Source of the DNA: Aulostomus chinensis
Lineage: Eukaryota; Chordata; Actinopteri; Syngnathiformes; Aulostomidae
Reading direction: 5' to 3'
Length of the DNA stretch: 64,000 nucleotides
NCBI GenBank assembly: GCA_037954235.1
Contig: JBBMOA010000012.1
Coordinates: 10,576,144-10,640,143, forward strand
Shown here piece after piece: positions 58,392 to 64,000 of this stretch. The position numbers and the translations under genes were made by a program. The notes under the pieces are model-generated. The model saw only the letters and a program-made list of their open reading frames with translations. It had not been told where the DNA came from and searched no databases. Position 1 is the stretch's first letter. Every line of letters starts with the position of its first letter.

Positions 58392-60901
58392 TTGCACTCA
58401 AAGTTTTGGTGAAAACATACCTGATATCATCGGACGGTGTCTCCTGGAGGGATTCAGTGTTTCAGAAAGTGATGTGTTCAGGGAGTCGGGAAGAGTTGGT
58501 GCTTTCTCTCTCACCCCCACACAGCCATCTGCATGAAGTGGGCGTGAAACTTCAATAGCCTGTCTCCAAAACCTATTAATTTCTCATATACCGCACTCCT
58601 AATTGTGGCGGCAGGGAGGTGTGGTAGGTTTCCACAGCTGTTCAACCATCTGACAAGTCCTGCTGGAGTATAGTTACCCCCCGCATACAAGGGTTTGATG
58701 AACCATAGTAGCAGGAATTTGAATGATCACATGATCAGGCTTAATTTCAGGCATTTGCGTAAAACCTCCTGAAGGTCTAACCATGGTGCTGGAACTGTTG
58801 GTGCTTTCCTGACACTCTGAATCCTTCTCCCCTCACCTCGTTCTGTCTGTCACATTTGTGTTGTTTTTTCCAGCTGTTTGTTTCCTTTCTAACACCCCTC
58901 GCCGGCATCCCTCTCATTCTCTTCCTTCCTATTCTCTTTCCACGCTCCTGGCTCCCCTCTTTGCAAAGGCAGGAAGTCATAGGTTTACTTCTGAAAAAAT
59001 GAAGTGAAATCATCCCTAATAATGTGCTCATTACACTCAAATACCCATTTAAGTGAAGAGTAGGTCAGTGAAAGAGCAGTATGTCACTTCTCAACCTGCC
59101 GGCCAAGTTTAATGATTTTTTCTGGTGATCATCCAAGTTCTTCCTCTTCTTACGGGCTTCTGTTTGTAGTGGGCTTTTTTACATTTATTTTTGTCGAGGA
59201 ATGCAGTCAGCTGCATTCATTTAAGTGTTTGTTTCTTCAGAGCAAGCATGCGCCAAGCCGCCACCGCCCTTCATCTAGCCCGTGCCAAACGTAATCTGTT
59301 AAAGCCACTGTGAGAGGGCTGAGGGGGAGAATTAAATGACTATAACGCACCAGGAATGCGGACCATTCATCCTCAATAGACAGCGGTATATTATTTCTCC
59401 CTGACAATTTGCAGATGCTTTTAGAAGTGCCTGCAAGCCTTCGACTGGAGAAGTAGAGTAAAAGACGGCAGACGGATTAGTCTCCACTAAGGTTGTTTGA
59501 ATGTTGCTACTTTCAGGAGGCTGCTGAGAGAGAGAGATATGCATGAAGGCTGCTGAGTCTGGGAGACCTTTTCCCTCCTCTTCTTTGGTCACCACTGCTC
59601 ATGCACGTAACGATAAGTCTCTGGTGGTCCTAAATGTCCTCATTAACCCTCTCTTTTATCGTCATTCCTTCCCTTTTCCACTTGTACACCTTTTACCCTC
59701 TAGAACTGACTTATGCCATCTCACTACTTCTCATATTCTCACCCTCTTCAAACCTTTTGAACCAAGAAAGCTCAACTGATTTCCTGCCAAGCTGCTGCTA
59801 CTGGCTATTGTATTCACTGCCACAGGTTGAAAGGCTTCCTGATTGAATGTACCAGCATTATTCTGTTTTACCAGCCTGCACAACATGACACATTTACATG
59901 TTGATCATAGTTTAGTTAAACCCTCCTGAGCCACAGAGCATTTAATAAAAAGGTATTTAATACGAGTCGTTCACGGTATGTCTGGTAGCTGCAGAGACTT
60001 CCACTCTGGAGTGCCTAAATCTCTCTAAGCTGCTCTAAAAGCATTGCATCGAGTCACTTATTGCTTTTACTGAGTAATGTTTAAGAAATTATTGTTTCTT
60101 CTCCACCAAGAGGGAGATAATAAGTGGATAACAATGTGGTAGCAGGTGTGGAGTAGGACTGGTGTTCAGCGGGGGAATTTCAAAGTGATGATGGCCCAAC
60201 AAAGTAGAGGCTTGTGGGGGTTGAGGTGCCCCGCTGCATGGGGACACGAAGCAGGCTTTCACTGTGTGTGTAGACAGAAATGATCAGAAATTTAGGATGC
60301 AGACAATGAAACCCTCCTTTAAACTCCTCTGTCAACCGGAATTATTTTACCTACGTTTGAAACCTATTTCAAACATCGTTGGTATAAAAAAAAAAAAAAA
60401 CTGTCCAAAGACCATTCTGAATAAAAGCTGCTCTCAGGAAACTTCATCACTGTCAGCTGCAAAGGTATCGCAATGTCTGACCCCTCTAAATAAGTTTGTG
60501 GTTGAAATGAAATTTTGAAAAAACCCTAAATTTAAAGATCTTTACCAATTTACTTCTTTTTCTTTTTAACAGTTTTTGCCTCTCTGTGCAGATTCACCTC
60601 AGTTGTGGGGGCATTCACATCAAACGCACGTGCGATGTGAACACCGACAAGGGACTTGACAGTGAGGAGACAGTTGAAATCAAGCAGTTAACCTTTCAAA
60701 CTGGAAAATATTTGTATGCTCTTTAGAGTCTGTTTTTAATGAACAAGAGGGAAAAACGTATCAGACACAAATTATTATTCAAAGCAGTGAGTCCTCATAT
60801 GTCATGTCTGAAGGGAATCTTTGTAACTTAACCTTGACAGTTGAGTTCGTATTTTGTCGACACTGCTTGATATGGAATAGTTGTTTCACTTTGCATTTCG
60901 A

Positions 60902-60996
60902 CTCTCCCTCCCTCCCTCTCTCTCTCTCCCTTCCTCACTCCCTCTCTCCATCTCTCTCTCCCTCTCCTTCACTCTCTCCTTCCTGCTCTGATCAGG
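60902..60996. repeat. pyrimidine-rich (CT/CCT) tract
   Basis: About 90 bases of nearly pure C/T on the plus strand, ending in ctgatcag. It resembles an acceptor, but the following sequence hits a stop after one codon in the pkp4 frame. Confidence 0.85.
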
Positions 60997-62876
60997 CTCA
61001 TAGTATCCCAGTGTGCACAATCCGCAAGCAGACAATCGTCATCGGGAAAAGTATTGTTGTGCTATAGACATCAAATAACAGCTACTTTAATAACGGAATA
61101 GAATATCAGCAAAACAGACGACACAGAGAACCATAAGGAAGATAATATCCACATCTGCTGCAAACACATATTAAGGCAAGAACAGCCCTTTTTTGCAGTT
61201 ACAATATATCTGTTCTATCTCCACTGATCTGTTATTTTACTGTATTAACACCCTTCAAACAAATATTTCAATCCCAAAATGGAAAACCAAATCGCCACCG
61301 AACTAAGTAGTTACTCGGAGCGGTGCCTGTCTACGTGGATTTCCCCTGAACCTCTTTATTACCACTCCACAAATACCCTCATGAAGTAACCAAGAAGAAC
61401 ACACACAAAAATAAGGCTTTTACTCCAAATATTTAAAATTATACGAGTTATTTATGTTATTTATGCAAAGTAACCACAGCTTGTAAGTAAGGCAGGTGCA
61501 ACCATCTGTTTAGTCAACATTAATCATTAATCTGGTATCTAAATGCTCCTAAGCATTTTTATGTAACTAAATGTTAGCGGGGACGAGCTACCCGATGCCC
61601 TCGAGAGCTCGGCGCTATACTCGCTGCTATCGGTTCAGCTTCAGTTTGACTTGATGTGCGTCTACATCTTAAATCTTTTCTTGCCCAGCCCCAAGAGCCC
61701 CCCGCCCCCCAAAGGATTCAAACATGCTCACTTATTCATGTCCTCTGTCTCAAACTGACAAGAATCCCTCATTTAGCTTGTTCTGCATGGCAGAGTTGTG
61801 GTTTCGCAGCAGTCCGTGCCTGAGCTCGTGCAGTTGGACTGGACCCAAGTGACGTCTAGAGGCTCATGAAATGTGCAATGAGCAGTGAGTTTCCAACTGT
61901 ATAGCGGTCCGCTGGGGTTCACAGTTTAGTGAGCTTCACTGATGTGAGATTCTGCACAAACACAAACATAGGCAAGCAGGCAACTTAAAGTGTGTGGGCA
62001 TCACATAAAAGCAAACTTCTATAATTACCTTGTTTTCCTCTTTTCATCTGACCCATCTGTCTTCTTTTTTTCCCCTCAACTCTGAGAGAGCGTAGGCCAC
62101 GACCCGTTCCTGCTGTTATACAATGAAGGCGTGACCATTATTATGCCTCAAAGCTCCGTGGTCACTTTAATCAGAGAAATAATGAGTCCAGGAATGTTGA
62201 CATATGCAAGAATTAGTCCTCAGTTAATTTAATAGAAACCTAATTATTCTTTTTTTACTTCGGTGTCGATGATTCTTGTATTCTGTGCCGTGTCCTGTGA
62301 CATGTGCATTTCACTCCTTCGGAGCATCCCGTTTCCCTTATTACCTACCATATGTTTCCTTTTGTATCGTGCAAAGGAAACTGGAGGAATATACAGAAAG
62401 AGGAAAACAAGTCAACATGTTTATAATGGAACTGAACATCCTCTCCTCTGAAGGAACAATTATTTTAGATGTACCAGCTCGAACACCCAGATCATCTGTC
62501 AGATAGCGTTTCCAGCTCTGTTGCAACTTCTGGTATAGAATGTGAATATTCATGCATTTACTGTCTAAAGAGTGACATCCAATTAGCACTGCAGCACAAC
62601 AGTACCTCCTCGCTTAACATGTAACATTCTTTATTTACACCCTGAACCACAATGATCACATGTTGAATTCAGTTCAGCACACGTCATTACTGAGTGAGAT
62701 CATTTTATTTGTAATTATTTGCATCTGACTTTGCCTTAAGTCAAATTTTATTTATAAATCCTGAAATTATAAATCACAGTTTGCCTCTGAGGGCTTTAAA
62801 ATTTGAACAAGATATAACACCAGCTATCCCAGTTCAAGTATATCATAAAGTCAACAAATTATTTATTTGGGTGAAT

Positions 62877-63277
62877 ATTAAAAAGTGTGGTCTGCACGGT
62901 GGTGCAGTGGTCAGCACTGTCGCCTCACAGCAAGAAGTTTCCGAGTTCGAGTCCCGGCTCAGGCACGGGATTCTTCTGTGTGGAGTCTGCATGTTCTCCC
63001 TGTTCCTGTGTGGGTTCTCTCTGGTACTCCAGCTTCCTCCCACCATCCAGAGACATGCAAATGGGGACGAGGCTGATTGATACTCTAAATTGACCGTAGG
63101 TGTGACTATGAGTGTGAATGGTTGTCTGTCTCTATGTGTTGGCCCTGTGATGGACTGGCGGCCCGTCCAGGGGGAACCCCGCCTCTTGCCCGTTGACGCT
63201 GGGATAGGATCCAGCCCCCCCGCGACCCTTAATGTAGGAATAAGCGGAAGACTATGGATGGATGGATTAAAAAGTGT
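62877..63277 (+). mobile_element. full-length tRNA-derived SINE, family A, with target-site duplication
   Basis: The 377-base body (62889-63265) has A-box-like tggtgcagtggtcagc, B box GAGTTCGAGTCCC near 62942, the same internal blocks as the copy at 58003, and an ATGG tail. Exact 12-base duplications ATTAAAAAGTGT lie at 62877-62888 and 63266-63277. The long open frames across it (62781-63080 and others) are artefacts. Confidence 0.95.
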
Positions 63278-64000
63278 AAGATGTGAAACGATGGTCCAGA
63301 AACACAGGATGAATTCTTTTGTGCAGGAAGCATTCGCAAACTCATTTTCAGATTGTGTCTGTAAAAAGCTTAATGTTGCCAGGATACAAGAAACACGACA
63401 CCTGACAAATGAGACAACGTCCTTTCACGATTACAAATATCGCTGAAAATCAGTGTAAGATTATAAATAACTTGGTTGCCATAAAAAAATCAGTCTCTCC
63501 TCCACCGTTGTTACCAGTGTTGACTCTGACTTCGTCAGAGGGGTGACACACGCCCTGAGAGACTAGGATCAAGGCTTGAAGTTGATAACTTCATAACTTG
63601 AAAAAAATGTAACTGTTTCCGTGATCTTTAACATTGCAACATGAACTTTTGAAGAGCTATTGTATGGATCTGTGTAGCATGGATATTGTGTTCCTGAAAT
63701 AATGTAATGTCTTATCTCTAATATCTTCAGAACATGTATGAGAGGTTGGAGTTTTTCGTCTTGGCAGAGGTCTGCATTCTCTGAGTACCCCTCTAGTTTC
63801 TGACTTCTGACCAAGCAAAATCACAGTCAAGGATCCTTGTACTCAAGGATGTTTTTGGCTCTCCCTGATTGTTGGGGAGTGTAAGGCTAACAAGTATGAG
63901 GATTTGGGAGATTTGAGGTATGAAAAAGATGACTTGGGGAAACTCCAGATATGAAAAAGGGTGGTCCTTGTGTGGGGATCAGATTTTGTGGTTGTTTGAC

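Larger units (their letters stand above)
54449..64000 (+). other. pkp4: pkp4 intron 7 (5' part)
   Basis: At least 9.5 kb of phase-1 intron; the next conserved exon, expected to encode LRSSYASQ-like sequence, is not found before the window ends. It holds complementary CA and GT tracts close to the donor, a 27-nt candidate microexon, family B SINE remains at 57.6 kb, two full-length family A SINEs and a pyrimidine-rich stretch near 60.95 kb. The remainder shows nothing I can name. Confidence 0.8.

Noticed and set aside
60902..61066. Pyrimidine tract and ctgatcag as the acceptor of the next pkp4 exon
   Set aside because: In the required phase the sequence reads Gly-Ser and then a stop, and the peptide in the other frames does not resemble the expected LRSSYASQ region.
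62781..63080. Several overlapping frames of 60-100 codons
   Set aside because: All run through the SINE at 62889-63265; the same peptides arise from the other copy.
1..64000. CRISPR arrays, operons, integrated virus, tRNA or rRNA genes
   Set aside because: No regular spaced repeats, bacterial-type gene clusters or viral gene sets were seen; tRNA-like boxes occur only inside SINEs.

Overview
The window reads as nuclear DNA of a ray-finned fish, probably a percomorph teleost. It has compact coding exons with vertebrate splice sites, introns of up to 17 kb, many CA/GT microsatellites, tRNA-derived SINEs of a common fish type (B box, ATGG tail, target-site duplications) and a decayed Tc1-like transposon. 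There are no bacterial-style genes, and nearly every long open frame is a repeat or chance. All gene names rest on remembered protein families; no search was run.

Two genes are supported and they diverge from a shared promoter near 8.35-8.75 kb. On the minus strand the 5' end of ccdc148 (coiled-coil domain containing 148) is present: a leader exon ending at 8352, an exon with the start codon (5933-6036) and one coding exon (5422-5543). The rest lies beyond the left edge. On the plus strand is the 5' half of pkp4 (plakophilin-4, p0071, a delta-catenin family armadillo protein): a non-coding first exon near 8.6-9.3 kb and six coding exons at 24907-25035, 42285-42397, 48521-48555, 52655-52786, 53190-53383 and 53872-54448. 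They join in one frame to give 393 codons plus one base, covering the N-terminal coiled coil and the Ser-rich head. The armadillo repeats and C-terminal tail lie to the right of the window. The head-to-head order agrees with my recollection of the mammalian CCDC148-PKP4 arrangement.

Layout: 1-5421 ccdc148 intron; 5422-8400 first ccdc148 exons; 8350-8750 bidirectional promoter with an X-box-like RFX site, a CCAAT box and a perfect CRE; about 9305-24901 pkp4 intron 1; 25036-42284 intron 2; 42398-48520 intron 3; 48556-52654 intron 4 with the Tc1-like relic; 52787-53189 and 53384-53871 two short introns; 54449-64000 the start of intron 7.

The points most worth a second look are within pkp4. They are an exon-like, GC3-rich 150-nt open block in intron 2 (41309-41458); an overlapping TATA-led candidate first exon whose ATG would splice in frame to the coiled-coil exon; a second candidate first exon ending at 26967; a near-perfect 24-bp hairpin in intron 1; two same-phase donors 6 nt apart at exon 5; a 27-nt in-frame candidate microexon at 56056-56082; and a 60-nt CA tract next to a donor, facing a complementary 58-nt GT tract. 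All of these are sequence-based inferences that RNA data could settle.
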